In this document: positions 44,670-53,362 of the stretch, one piece after another | How the letters are laid out: each line of letters opens with the position of its first letter | Numbering within the stretch: the stretch's first letter is position 1 | From: Pseudomonadota bacterium | GTDB taxonomy: Bacteria > Myxococcota_A > UBA796 > SXON01 | Direction of reading: 5' to 3' | Length of the DNA: 64,000 nucleotides | Assembly: GCA_030685065.1 (NCBI GenBank) | Contig: JAUXQH010000022.1 | Location: forward strand, 124,001 to 188,000 | Position numbers and translations under genes: made by a program | Notes under the pieces: model-generated | The model's database searches: none | What the model was told of the DNA's origin: nothing | What the model saw: only the letters and a program-made list of their open reading frames with translations

Positions 44670-46478
44670 CTACGCCGGGAGCCGCACGGTGAACGTCGCC
44701 CCTTCGCCCGGGCGGCTCACCGCGGAGACCGTGCCGCCGTGGCGGCCGACGATGCGATCCACGATCGCCAACCCCACGCCGGTGCCCTCGAACTCGGGGC
44801 CGTGAAGGCGCTCGAAGGGGCGGAACAGCTTGTCCGCGTGGCGCATGTCGAACCCGACGCCGTTGTCCCGCACTTCGTACACGCAGGTGCCGTCGGGCTC
44901 CAGCCACCCCCGTATCGTCACCTTCGCCGCGGGGTTCGGGCGGCTGTACTTCAGGGCGTTCCCCAGCAGGTTGACCAACACCTGGCGGAACATGGCGGGA
45001 TCCGCCCGGCATGGCGGGAGCGGCCCGATCTCCACGATGGTGTCGGGCGCCTCGGAGCGGAGCTGGCCGAGCACATCCTCCGCGAGGGCCTCGACGTCCA
45101 CCTCGGCCTCCGTGAGCGGCATGCGTCCGAGCCGGGAGAACGCCAACAGGTCGTCGATCAGGCGGCTCATCCTCCTCGCGCCGGTGCGCACGCGCTCCAG
45201 GTATCCGAGCGCCTCCGGCGAGAGATCGGCGGCGTGCTGCTCGAACAGCAGGAATGCGAAGCCGTCGATCGCCCGCAGGGGCGCCCGCAGGTCGTGCGCC
45301 ACCGTGAACGAGAAGCTCTCGAGGTCGCGAACGGCGGCGCTCAGCTCGGCCGTACGCTCGAGGACGCGCGCCTCGAGCTCCTCGTTGGCCGCGCGAACCT
45401 GCGCGTCCCGCTGCTGGATCGCGTCCGCCATGCCGTTGAACGCCTCCGCGAGGCGGGCGAGCTCGTCGCGCGTGTCGGCGTGCACGCGTCGCGACAGGTC
45501 CCCGGCGGCGACCGCGCCCGCTGCCGCCGTCAGGGCGGAGACGGGGCCTCCGATCCATCGGGCGAGGGCGAGCGAGAGCACGAGGGAGAGGGCGACGACG
45601 GCCCCGAGGGAGAGGAGCTGGAGCCGGAGCTGCGCCTGCGCGGGCTGCAGGGCCAGTCGCGTGGCCATCGTGACCCCCACGACCCAGCCGTGGCGCGAGG
45701 TGGGGACGAAAGCGCCGAGGTACTCCTCGCCCCCGAGGACGAAACCCCTGGTCTCCGACGGATTCCCCGCGAGCGCGGCGACGACTGGCGGGAGCGCGCG
45801 GACGGCGCCCTCCGACATCTCCGGAGGCGTCCGCGCGCTGGTCAGCAGCACGAGGGTGCCCTCCGGATCGAGGAGGATGAGGTCCTGCCCGGGGAGCAGG
45901 CGGTTGCGGTGGAACTGGCGGCGGAGCGTCTCGGCCAGGAGGACGGCGGCGGCGGCGCCGACGACGCGGCCGGCCTCGTCGCGCACAGGTACGATCGCGA
46001 TGACGCCGTCGATGCCGTCCGGATCCCGGCGCGAGCGGACGTAGGCCAGGACCGGGGTGTTCGTCGCGAGCACCGCGTGGAAGAAGTCGCGGTCGGCGAT
46101 CGAGGCGCGTGGGGTGGGGGTACCCGGAGCGCGCTCGGCGTGCCCGAGGGTCCGTCCCGCGGCGTCGTAGATCCGCACCGAGTCGAGGAGGCCCTGCTGC
46201 GCGACGAAGCTGTCGAGCTCGGTCTCGAGGCGCGCCCGGTCGAGCGAGAGGATCGGGGAATCGCTCGCGATTGCCCACGCGATCGCGATCGCCGCGTCGA
46301 GCGTGGTGTCGATCTCGCCGGCGACCGCCTCCGCGGCGAGCTGCTGGTTGCTCACGGCGGCGTCGAGCAGCTCCTCACGCGTGGTCGCGAACGACGCCAC
46401 GGTCGAGGCCAGCAGCGGGAGGAGCATGAGGACGAACGCGGCGAAGAGCTTGCCACGCACCGACGAGCGTCGGGGCAT
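44670..46478 (-). CDS. Sensor histidine kinase with Cache-like sensor and HAMP
   Basis: A 602-residue membrane sensor kinase. The first helix is residues ~10-30, a periplasmic Cache-like domain runs from ~35 to 280 (RIYDAAGRTLGHAER, ADRDFFHAVLATNTPVLA), the second helix is ~287-307, and then HAMP (~308-362), a HisKA domain with the phospho-acceptor His395 in FTVAHDLRAPLR, and a HATPase domain (NLLGNALKYSRP, DNGVGFDMRHADKLF, GTGVGLAIV). This is the phytochrome/bacteriophytochrome-like subgroup by H-box. The start at 46478 is one base after the stop of the upstream solute-binding-protein gene, so the two are translated in tandem. No response regulator is adjacent. Confidence 0.9.
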   Translation of the reverse strand: MPRRSSVRGKLFAAFVLMLLPLLASTVASFATTREELLDAAVSNQQLAAEAVAGEIDTTLDAAIAIAWAIASDSPILSLDRARLETELDSFVAQQGLLDSVRIYDAAGRTLGHAERAPGTPTPRASIADRDFFHAVLATNTPVLAYVRSRRDPDGIDGVIAIVPVRDEAGRVVGAAAAVLLAETLRRQFHRNRLLPGQDLILLDPEGTLVLLTSARTPPEMSEGAVRALPPVVAALAGNPSETRGFVLGGEEYLGAFVPTSRHGWVVGVTMATRLALQPAQAQLRLQLLSLGAVVALSLVLSLALARWIGGPVSALTAAAGAVAAGDLSRRVHADTRDELARLAEAFNGMADAIQQRDAQVRAANEELEARVLERTAELSAAVRDLESFSFTVAHDLRAPLRAIDGFAFLLFEQHAADLSPEALGYLERVRTGARRMSRLIDDLLAFSRLGRMPLTEAEVDVEALAEDVLGQLRSEAPDTIVEIGPLPPCRADPAMFRQVLVNLLGNALKYSRPNPAAKVTIRGWLEPDGTCVYEVRDNGVGFDMRHADKLFRPFERLHGPEFEGTGVGLAIVDRIVGRHGGTVSAVSRPGEGATFTVRLPA

Positions 46479-46479
46479 G

Positions 46480-47970
46480 TCACCGATCCGGGGAAGCGGC
46501 CGGCGGCCCGAGGAAGGCACGCCAGGCGACGCGCTGCGCGGAGACCCCGAGGTCGTCGGTGATCGCGTCCCAGTCGCGCGCCATCTCCGCGCCGACGTGC
46601 TCGGGCGCGGCGCCCAACAGGAGGCGGGTCCATGCTTCCTGAAAGGCGGCCGCGTACCGGTTGGTGCCGGGGAGCGTGAGGTCGGGGAGCATCCGGGCGC
46701 TCCCCTCGCGCAGCGTGTCGAGGTACGCGCCGGCGTTCGGCCAGAGCGCGCGGAAGGCCGGCGACGTCACGTGGGAGACGCGGTAGGGGTCACGGAGGGC
46801 GAAGGGCGCCATCACGCGGTTGAGGCTCACGGTCGGGCTGGTGAGCCACTGGATGAAAAGGTAGGCCGCATCAGGCTCCTTGCTCCCCGATAGGACGGAG
46901 AGGACGAAGCCGACGGACAGCTCGGTAACGCCGCCGGGGAGGAGCGCGTAGCCGGTGCGCCCAATCACTTGCGACGGCGGCACGCCGCCCCAGGGTGGCG
47001 CCCCGTACCCCTCCGCCCAGCGCCCGAGGGGCGGCCAGAACGTCGCCATCGCGGCGTTGCCCGCCAACCAGGTGGCGAGCGTGGTGTACACCGAGTCCTT
47101 GGTGGTCGGGGGCATGTACGCACGCAGCCCGACCAGGTCTGCCAGGAGCCGCGTCGCGACCGGGCTCCCCACGTTCGCGCGCATGCCCTCCTCCTCGAAG
47201 AAGGTTTCGCCGCGTTGGCGGAGGAGGCACTGGTACCAGCTCCACCAGAGGTCCGGCGTGAACGGGGCGAGACCGTACCGCCCCAGAGCGGGCTGGGTGA
47301 AGAACGCGGCCGCGTCGGTGAAGTCGGACCAGGACCCGGATCGGGGATCCGGCAGGGGGCGCCCGTGGCGTGCCTCGAACGCCGCCCGCATCTCCGGGTC
47401 CTCGAACAGGTCGCGGCGCCAGTAGAGCAGGAGCACGTCGCCGTCGTCGAACAGCCCGTAGCGGCGGCCCTCCCACACTCCGAGCGCGCGGTAGCCGGGG
47501 AGGTAGTCCTCCAGGTCCGCGGCGGGCAGGTAGTGCGCGACCCGCTCGTCGAGGGGGAGCAGGGCCTCCACGCGGGTCAGGTCGGGCAGCCACGCCGGCG
47601 CGATGGACGCGCAGTCGAGCGCGCCCGAGCGGGCCCCGTGCTCCGCCATGACGTAGCGGAACTGTTGCGCGGGCGTCCCCATCTCCACGACCTGGACGCG
47701 GATGCCGGTGAGCTCCTCCCACCGCGGCCCGCTCTGGCGCAGCACCTCGTCGGCCTGCGCCCCGGACTCCCAGCCGACCCGCAGCGTTCGCCCCGCGAAG
47801 CTCCGCGCCGCCTCCACCGCGCGGTCGGCGCCGGAGCTCGCGGTGACGGGAAGCAGGTGCGGACCGCGATCGCAGCCGGGGAGGATGCTGGCGAGCAGGG
47901 CGGCGCCGGCGCCCCCGAGAGCCGCGCGCCTGGAAGGCCCGCCGTCGTGGACGCGCCGCGTGTGTGCCAA
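46480..47970 (-). CDS. Extracellular solute-binding protein, Tat-type lipoprotein
   Basis: A 496-residue family-1 solute-binding protein. The N terminus has a twin-arginine signal (SRRAALGGAGAALLASILPGC) ending in a lipobox. The body (LRVGWESGAQADEVLR, VVEMGTPAQQFRYVMAEHGA, DDGDVLLLYWRRDLFED, FIQWLTSPTVSLNRVMAPF) matches sugar-type binding proteins. The TTG start at 47970 has TGGAG upstream and avoids a long Arg-rich, shadow-like extension. There is no ABC permease or ATPase nearby; the next gene, one base on, is a sensor kinase, so it may hand a bound ligand to the sensor. Confidence 0.82.
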   Translation of the reverse strand: MAHTRRVHDGGPSRRAALGGAGAALLASILPGCDRGPHLLPVTASSGADRAVEAARSFAGRTLRVGWESGAQADEVLRQSGPRWEELTGIRVQVVEMGTPAQQFRYVMAEHGARSGALDCASIAPAWLPDLTRVEALLPLDERVAHYLPAADLEDYLPGYRALGVWEGRRYGLFDDGDVLLLYWRRDLFEDPEMRAAFEARHGRPLPDPRSGSWSDFTDAAAFFTQPALGRYGLAPFTPDLWWSWYQCLLRQRGETFFEEEGMRANVGSPVATRLLADLVGLRAYMPPTTKDSVYTTLATWLAGNAAMATFWPPLGRWAEGYGAPPWGGVPPSQVIGRTGYALLPGGVTELSVGFVLSVLSGSKEPDAAYLFIQWLTSPTVSLNRVMAPFALRDPYRVSHVTSPAFRALWPNAGAYLDTLREGSARMLPDLTLPGTNRYAAAFQEAWTRLLLGAAPEHVGAEMARDWDAITDDLGVSAQRVAWRAFLGPPAASPDR

Positions 47971-48103
47971 GCGAGAACTCCAGGGGATCGGGTGAAAGCT
48001 AGGCACCCGCGCGGGCGGAGCGCGGGGAGAGCAGCGCCGGCCGGATCGCGCGCTCGGGCATCGGGGGGCGCAACGCGCTATCGGGGCGCCCCCGCAGAGA
48101 GCC

Positions 48104-48850
48104 ATGCCGCGCCCCTGGACCACCGTCGACCGCGTCGACACCCCCGAAGGCCTGCTCGAGCTGCGTCAGCGCGGTCCGAAGGACTTCGTCATCGTCATCG
48201 ACGGGCGCGTTCTGATGAGCAGCACCGCCGTGCGCACGGAGCGCGCCGTCGCGGAGGTGGCGTGCAGCCGCTTGACGAGCATCGCGGCGCCGCGGGTGCT
48301 CATCGGCGGGCTCGGCATGGCGTTCACCCTGCGCGCGGCCCTCGACAGCCTCCCCGCGGCCGCCCAGGTCACCGTCGTCGAGATGAACCCGGTGGTCGAA
48401 GGCTGGTGTCGCGGGCCCCTCGCGGAGATGACCGGCCGCGCCTTGGAGGACCCCCGCACGACCCTCGTGATCGGCGATGTGGCCCAGGTCATCGCGACGA
48501 GCCGGGCCCCCGCGCTGTGGCACGCGATCATCCTGGACCTCTACGAGGGCCCCCACACGATCACCCAGAGCCTGGATGACCCCTTCTACGGCGCCCGCGC
48601 GCTCACGGTCAGCCGCCGCGCGCTCCTGCCCGGCGGGTACTTCACCGTGTGGTCGGAGGAGCGCGACCCCGAGTTCGAAGAGCGGCTGTTGACCGTCGGC
48701 TTCAAGACCGAGCGCGTGCCCCCGCCTCCGAGCGGGCCCCGCCACCACGTGTACCTGGCCCGCGTGCCGGCCCCTACGGCCCCACCCGCCAAATCGTCCC
48801 CCGGTAGTCGCCCACGTACAGGCGCCCCTTCCGGTCGACGCCAAAAGTAG
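48104..48850 (+). CDS. Spermidine-synthase-like methyltransferase-fold protein
   Basis: A 248-residue class-I Rossmann protein. The SAM-fold motif is VLIGGLGMAFTLRAAL, followed by VTVVEMNPVVEGWC and the polyamine-synthase-like DLYEGPH where the catalytic Asp sits. These proteins are annotated as spermidine-synthase-like but often lack proof of aminopropyl transfer. The C-terminal ~30 residues (APPAKSSPGSRPRTG) are low-complexity, because the frame runs 77 bases into the 3' end of the convergent sugar dehydrogenase gene. Confidence 0.75.
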   Translation: MPRPWTTVDRVDTPEGLLELRQRGPKDFVIVIDGRVLMSSTAVRTERAVAEVACSRLTSIAAPRVLIGGLGMAFTLRAALDSLPAAAQVTVVEMNPVVEGWCRGPLAEMTGRALEDPRTTLVIGDVAQVIATSRAPALWHAIILDLYEGPHTITQSLDDPFYGARALTVSRRALLPGGYFTVWSEERDPEFEERLLTVGFKTERVPPPPSGPRHHVYLARVPAPTAPPAKSSPGSRPRTGAPSGRRQK

Positions 48851-49889
48851 ACGGATTGAGCTCGGTGTCCCCGAGCAGGTTCGGGGCGCCCCCTTCGGTC
48901 GGAACCGCCCAGAACCTCCCCGTCACGAAGTCCGCGTAGACGTATCTGCCGTCGAGCGCGGGCACGGACGGGCCGCGGTACACCACGCCGCCCGTCACGC
49001 TGTGGCCGACATCGTGGCCGTACTCTGCCACGGGCGGCACGAATCCTGCCTTTTCACACGTGCGGGCCTCGTAGCAGTGGGTGCCCTCCATCACGTTCCA
49101 CCCGTAGTTCCCGCCGGCGACGCCCCGGTTCACCTCTTCCCACGCGTCCTGACCCACGTCCGCGAACCAGAGGGTCGCGCCGTCACTCCGGCGGTCGAAG
49201 TGCATGCCCCACGGGTTCCGGACGCCGTAGGCCCAGATCTCGGGAAGCGCTCCGGGCTTCGAGGCAACCTCGGTCGCGACGAACGGGTTGTCCGGGGGCA
49301 CGGTGTAGGGGGGCTGGGTCACGTCGATGCGGAGGATGCTCCCGAGCCAGCCGCCGAGGTCCTGGCCGTTGCCCTTCGGGTCGCCTCTCCCGCCCCCGTC
49401 GCCCACCCCGATGTAGAGCATGCCGTCGGGCCCTACCGCGAGCGAGCCGCTGTTGTGGTTCGAGTACGGTTGGTCGAAGGCGAGGATCTCGGCCTCGCTC
49501 TTGGGGTCGAACGTCGCGCCGTCCGCGCTCACCCCGTACGCGGCGATGCGCGTGCGGAGCTGGCCGTCGGCCTCGTAGGTGTAGTTGACGAAGGCGCGCG
49601 GGTCCGTCGGATAGCCGGGCGCGAAGGCGAGGCCGAGCAGGCCCCGCTCGCCGCCCGAGGTGACGCGGTCGCGCAGGTCGACGACGAGGGAGGGCTTGTC
49701 GGGCTGGTCCGGGTCGAAGCGCCAGATGCGGCCGACCTGCTCCACGACGTAGAGCCCATCGGGGCCGGACGGCGGGGTCACGATGGCCGTGGGTGCGTCG
49801 ATCGAGGCCACGGCGGTGAGGCTGAAGGGCAGCGCGGCTGCGGCGGGCGTTGCCGCGCCGCACGCGAGGAGGACATGGAGCGGGTGCAT
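48774..49889 (-). CDS. PQQ-dependent aldose/sorbosone-type sugar dehydrogenase
   Basis: A 371-residue secreted six-blade propeller of the soluble glucose/sorbosone dehydrogenase family. It starts with a signal peptide (HVLLACGAATPAAAA) and shows LYVVEQVGRIWRFDP, RGLLGLAFAPGYPTDPRAFVNYT in parts, NHNSGSLAVGPDGMLYIGVGDGG, and the late GGNYGWNVMEGTHCYE with a disulfide-like pair to RTCEKAG. The His in SNHNSG is the likely catalytic base. It oxidises aldose sugars in the periplasm with PQQ as cofactor. ATG 49889. It overlaps the convergent methyltransferase-like gene. Confidence 0.9.
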   Translation of the reverse strand: MHPLHVLLACGAATPAAAALPFSLTAVASIDAPTAIVTPPSGPDGLYVVEQVGRIWRFDPDQPDKPSLVVDLRDRVTSGGERGLLGLAFAPGYPTDPRAFVNYTYEADGQLRTRIAAYGVSADGATFDPKSEAEILAFDQPYSNHNSGSLAVGPDGMLYIGVGDGGGRGDPKGNGQDLGGWLGSILRIDVTQPPYTVPPDNPFVATEVASKPGALPEIWAYGVRNPWGMHFDRRSDGATLWFADVGQDAWEEVNRGVAGGNYGWNVMEGTHCYEARTCEKAGFVPPVAEYGHDVGHSVTGGVVYRGPSVPALDGRYVYADFVTGRFWAVPTEGGAPNLLGDTELNPSTFGVDRKGRLYVGDYRGTIWRVGP

Positions 49890-49944
49890 GATGCGGAGTA
49901 TCCACCCGCCCGGAGCCGGCGTTAACTGCGACGTGGGAGGCCCC

Positions 49945-50433
49945 ATGGCCCAGACACCCGACGACGAGACCAACGCTCCCGCGGCGGCCCCACCGGGTCC
50001 GCTCGAGGCCCTGGCGGAGGAGGCCCGCGGGCGGGCCGCCCACGCCGCCTTGAAGGCGACCGCCGAGGCCGCGGCCGATGCCGCGATCGCCACCGCGGGC
50101 AAGGTGGCCTCCGGGGTGCTGGACGGCCTGGAGACCCTCCTGTTCGGCCGCCTCGGCGCCGCGGAGGAGGCCGCCAAGGCGGACGAAGGCGACCCGCTCG
50201 CCCGCATGCGCTCCCGCTACAACGCCGACGTCGCCGCGGTCAAGCGGGCCGCGGGGGACGAAGCGCCCGAGGAAGGGGGAGCCCCCGCGGCCGCGCCGCC
50301 CCAAGAGGCCGCGCCGGCCCGCCCGGTCAAGCCAGACCCGGTGGCACGCGCGCGCCTCGAGCTCGAGGCCCTCAAGGCCGCGCGGGACAAGCGCGCGGCC
50401 TCGCCGGATGCGCCGATCAAGAAAACGTTGTGA
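49945..50433 (+). CDS. Ala-rich charged protein of unknown function, 162 aa
   Basis: ATG 49945 follows GGGAGG. The product is Ala/Glu/Lys-rich and mostly helical by composition, with an amphipathic central part (LEALAEEARGRAAHAALK, TAGKVASGVLDGLETLLFG) and a Pro/Ala hinge. No membrane helix or signal peptide is seen. The C terminus has a second helix (RARLELEALKAARDKR). It resembles no family I can name; it may be a cytoplasmic scaffold. The next gene starts 29 bases on. Confidence 0.6.
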   Translation: MAQTPDDETNAPAAAPPGPLEALAEEARGRAAHAALKATAEAAADAAIATAGKVASGVLDGLETLLFGRLGAAEEAAKADEGDPLARMRSRYNADVAAVKRAAGDEAPEEGGAPAAAPPQEAAPARPVKPDPVARARLELEALKAARDKRAASPDAPIKKTL

Positions 50434-50462
50434 CATCGGGGTAGGAGGGCCAGATTGTAGGC

Positions 50463-51119
50463 ATGCCGAACCTCTCGCGCCTCTCCCTCCTGGCCGCCGT
50501 GCTCCTGACCGGCTGCCCCCCCACCGACGACGACTCCGGCTCCACCGCCGATCTCCGCTGGTGGTCCACCTGCGGCGATCCCGCGTGCGCCGACTACGAC
50601 CCCGCCCGCCACACCAACCCGGTGTGCGCCACGGAGGTCGAGGGCGACACCTGCACGCCGGAAGGCGCGGGCTGTGACCTCGAGGCGGCGTGCAACGTCG
50701 AGCTGGTGTGCGCCACGTCGGATCCGACGGCCGGGGAGGTGGGCTGCCCGATCAGCCTGCGATCGGCGAAGACGGAGATCCGCTACCTCGATGGTCCCGC
50801 TTCCCAGGGCCTCCACGACGCGCTGATGTCCGTGCGCCTGGCGGACTACCGCTACAAGACCGAGCCGGAGGGCGCCAAGCACCACCTCGGGTTCATCATC
50901 GACGACCAGCCGGCGGGCTCTCCGGCCGTCCTCTCGAGCGGCGGGCGGGTGGATCTGTACGGCTACACCAGCATGGCGGTGGCGGCGCTCCAGGTGCAGG
51001 AGGCCCAGCTCGCCGCGCAAGCCGCGGAGCTCGCCGCGCAGCGCGCGCAGATCGCGGCCCTGGAGGCGCGGCTCGGCGCGCTCGAGGCGGGCCCCAGCCG
51101 GACCGCGGCCCGCCGCTAG
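50463..51119 (+). CDS. Lipoprotein with peptidase-S74-like C-terminal chaperone domain
   Basis: A 218-residue lipoprotein (lipobox LLTGC). A Cys-rich segment (STCGDPACADYD, VCATEVEGDTC, GCDLEAACNV) is followed by a domain like the intramolecular chaperone of tail fibres: SLRSAKTEIRYLDG, LHDALMSVRLADYRYK, HHLGFIIDDQP, GRVDLYGYTSMAVAALQVQ, then a coiled coil. The catalytic Ser-Asp/Lys arrangement (S-D-x-R-x-K) is incomplete, with LRS in place of the Ser-Asp start, so autocleavage is doubtful. There are no phage genes around, so it is probably a cellular surface protein. Confidence 0.75.
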   Translation: MPNLSRLSLLAAVLLTGCPPTDDDSGSTADLRWWSTCGDPACADYDPARHTNPVCATEVEGDTCTPEGAGCDLEAACNVELVCATSDPTAGEVGCPISLRSAKTEIRYLDGPASQGLHDALMSVRLADYRYKTEPEGAKHHLGFIIDDQPAGSPAVLSSGGRVDLYGYTSMAVAALQVQEAQLAAQAAELAAQRAQIAALEARLGALEAGPSRTAARR

Positions 51120-51126
51120 CCCAGCG

Positions 51127-51549
51127 TCAGCCGCGCACCACGAGCACCGCGCCGCTGACGAGCAGCGTGATGCCGACCATCCGGCCCGGGCTCATCACGC
51201 GCAGCTCGGAGCCGAGCAGCCCGTAGTGGTCCATCACGCCGCTGATGATGAGCTGGGCGGCCACGCTCACCGCGGTGAAGGTGGCCACGCCGACCACGCC
51301 GACGGCGCGGTTCGCGAGCACGACCAGCATGCTTCCGATCACGCCGCCGAGGAAGGACCACCACGGCGCGCGGGCCACGCCGGCCATCCACTCGCGGCCG
51401 ATGAACGGGAGCACGCACAGCCCGACGAACACGGCGCCGGTGGCGTGCACGCTCGCGGAGGCCGCGACGGAGCCGACGCTCCGCCCCAGCACTTCGTTCA
51501 TCTTGATGCACAGCGGCAGGACGAGCCCGAACATCAGGGCGTAGACCAC
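51127..51549 (-). CDS. Small DMT-superfamily (YdcZ/DUF606-like) membrane protein
   Basis: A 140-residue protein with five hydrophobic helices (YALMFGLVLPLCIKMN, ATGAVFVGLCVLPFIG, WWSFLGGVIGSMLVVLAN, VATFTAVSVAAQLIISG, MVGITLLVSGAVLVV). The pattern, including the ISGVMDHYGLLG loop, matches the YdcZ/DUF606 half of the drug/metabolite transporter superfamily. The start is GTG 51549, preceded by CCGAGG; a longer frame upstream is Arg-rich and shadow-like. Substrate unknown. Confidence 0.75.
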   Translation of the reverse strand: MVYALMFGLVLPLCIKMNEVLGRSVGSVAASASVHATGAVFVGLCVLPFIGREWMAGVARAPWWSFLGGVIGSMLVVLANRAVGVVGVATFTAVSVAAQLIISGVMDHYGLLGSELRVMSPGRMVGITLLVSGAVLVVRG

Positions 51550-51596
51550 GAGGACCTCGGCGGGGCACCGCGTAGCCCGTTGCGGAGGCGACGGGG

Positions 51597-52268
51597 CTAG
51601 ATCTCGCGCCCGTCGCGATCGTCGCCCTCGTCCGGCTCGGTCGGCTCGTCGTCGCCCGGCTCGCTGGGCTCGCCCTCGCCCGGCTCGCTGGGCTCGTCGC
51701 CGGGCGGACGATCGGACCGGCCGCCGCGGCCGATCACCACCGAGAGCTCGATCTCGCAGCCCGGCATCGACACGAACAGCGAGCCCTCGGCCAGGTCCGC
51801 CGCGCGGATGGTGGCGTCGAGCAGCGCGGAGCCGCGCGACTCGGGCCGGGGGTCGGACTCGGGCCGGCCCTCCTCTTCGGGCTCGCGGCCATCGTCCTCG
51901 TCGACGACCTCCTCCTCGGAGCCGTCGCTGTCGTCGCCGTCCTCTTCGTACACGGGCACGGGCTCCGGCTCGGAGGCTGCGATGTCGCCCTCCACGTGCA
52001 GGTTGCCGGGCTCCATGGCGCCGCGGAGCACCCACCCGCCGAAGGAGAAGGTGACGCCCTCGCGCCCGAGGCTGAGCTCGGCCGGGAGCACCTGGCCGCG
52101 CATCACGCCCGGATCGACATCACAGCTCATCGCCACCACGTCGCGCACCACCAGGTCGTACGCGCCGGCGGTGAGCACGGCCCCGGCGGGCGGACGAGGT
52201 TCGATCTCGACCTCGCTGCAGGCGGTGAGCAGGAGGAGGGCAAGGACGGTCACCTGGCGGAGGAGCAT
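51597..52268 (-). CDS. Lipoprotein with acidic linker, unknown function
   Basis: A 223-residue lipoprotein (lipobox LLLTAC). A beta-rich segment (AVLTAGAYDLVVRDVVAMSC, GVTFSFGGWVLRG) is interrupted by ~50 acidic residues (EEDGDDSDGSEEEVVDEDD) and followed by a second beta segment with MPGCEIELSVVI. The C-terminal ~40 residues are GEGEPSEPGDDEP-type repeats. The two Cys could pair across the linker. It is divergent from the coiled-coil protein, with an inverted repeat between. Confidence 0.75.
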   Translation of the reverse strand: MLLRQVTVLALLLLTACSEVEIEPRPPAGAVLTAGAYDLVVRDVVAMSCDVDPGVMRGQVLPAELSLGREGVTFSFGGWVLRGAMEPGNLHVEGDIAASEPEPVPVYEEDGDDSDGSEEEVVDEDDGREPEEEGRPESDPRPESRGSALLDATIRAADLAEGSLFVSMPGCEIELSVVIGRGGRSDRPPGDEPSEPGEGEPSEPGDDEPTEPDEGDDRDGREI

Positions 52269-52316
52269 GGGATTCTCGGGGTTGCGACTACCCTTTCTTC
52301 AAGGATCGTGCCAACC

Positions 52317-52341
52317 ACGTAAGTGCCCGTAACTCTTACGT
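52317..52341. promoter_or_regulatory. Candidate operator: ACGTAAG-N11-CTTACGT
   Basis: A perfect 7-base inverted repeat with an 11-base spacer (arms 52317-52323 and 52335-52341) in the AT-richer divergent region between 52268 (minus) and 52422 (plus). The spacing, about 18 bases centre to centre, suits a dimeric helix-turn-helix regulator. No adjacent regulator gene. Confidence 0.5.
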
Positions 52342-52421
52342 CTCGCTATTGATTGGCGATGGCAGCCTGACATCCGCGCCCCGGACCGAGATAGGCTCGG
52401 CCAGGAAACGGAGAGTCCGGC

Positions 52422-53360
52422 ATGGATCAATACGACGGTCAGGCAACGGAATCAGGCGGCGGGCGCCTGGGTGGCTGCCTGGTGCAGGTGGTGAGTCACG
52501 GTGCCGCGTTGGTGCTCGGAGCGGTGCTCGGCATCATGGGCGCGCGGGTCACCGAGTACTACCAGGACCCCGAGGTCCTCTCCCGCCCCGAGGGCGAGCT
52601 CTCCCGGGCCGAGCTCATCGCCAAGCTCGACGCGAGCGACCGCGCCTACGCCCAGCTCCTCGCCGAGAACGCGAAGAAGCAGGAAGCCGCGCAGACCGAG
52701 GTGACGGAGGCCACCAAGAAGGTGACCGATCTCCAGGGCCTGGTGACCAGCAAGCAGGACGAGATCACGGTCCTCGAGCTCAAGTCGAAGAAGAGCGCGG
52801 GCAAGAGCGCCTCCCTCAAGAAGGAGCTCGCGTCCAAGGTCGCGGAGCTCGACGCGCTCAAGCTCGAGCTGACCACGGCCCTCCTGGAGAAGGAGCGGCT
52901 CGAAGGAGACCTGGTGGTGTCCCGCGAGGAGACCCGGGTCGCGCAGGACCAGACGCTCACCGCCCAGGGCGAAACCCGCGTCGCCCAGGGCGAAACGGTC
53001 GACGCGCGCTGGAACGGGTTCGTGTCGGACGCGATCGTGTCCATCTGCGAGAAGGGCAACCGCACCAAGCTCGCCCGCTGCAAGGAAGAAGTGCGGGCCA
53101 GCTTGAGCTCCCAGCGCGGCGCCCAGTTCAAGCAGTGCGTCGGCTCCCTCCAGGCCCAGCCCCGGCTGGTGCGGGTCGACGACAAGGTGAAGGACCCGCA
53201 GATGCCCCGCTGGTCCGAGTGGCTCGACCAGGACTCCAGCTTCACCAAGGACAAGTGGTACGTCACCTTCTGTGACCCCACCCTGCCCGAGGCCACCCTC
53301 GCCGAGCCGCCGAGCCGCCCGTCGCAGCTCGAAGAAGACGAGCCGCTCGACGATCTCTAG
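52422..53360 (+). CDS. Membrane-anchored coiled-coil protein, unknown function
   Basis: A 312-residue protein with one N-terminal helix (VVSHGAALVLGAVLGIMGA, residues ~22-42) and a long coiled coil (about 55-190, with KKVTDLQGLVTSKQDEITVL and ELASKVAELDALKLELTTAL). A short repeat follows (TRVAQDQTLTAQGE, TRVAQGETV), then a C-terminal globular part with four Cys (SICEKGN, LARCKEEV, FKQCVGSL, VTFCDPTL). It would project into the periplasm. No family recognised. It is transcribed from the region with the inverted repeat. Confidence 0.75.
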   Translation: MDQYDGQATESGGGRLGGCLVQVVSHGAALVLGAVLGIMGARVTEYYQDPEVLSRPEGELSRAELIAKLDASDRAYAQLLAENAKKQEAAQTEVTEATKKVTDLQGLVTSKQDEITVLELKSKKSAGKSASLKKELASKVAELDALKLELTTALLEKERLEGDLVVSREETRVAQDQTLTAQGETRVAQGETVDARWNGFVSDAIVSICEKGNRTKLARCKEEVRASLSSQRGAQFKQCVGSLQAQPRLVRVDDKVKDPQMPRWSEWLDQDSSFTKDKWYVTFCDPTLPEATLAEPPSRPSQLEEDEPLDDL

Positions 53361-53362
53361 CC

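Noticed and set aside
50463..51119. Prophage tail-fibre gene
   Set aside because: The gene encodes a lipoprotein signal and has no phage structural, integrase or lysis genes nearby.
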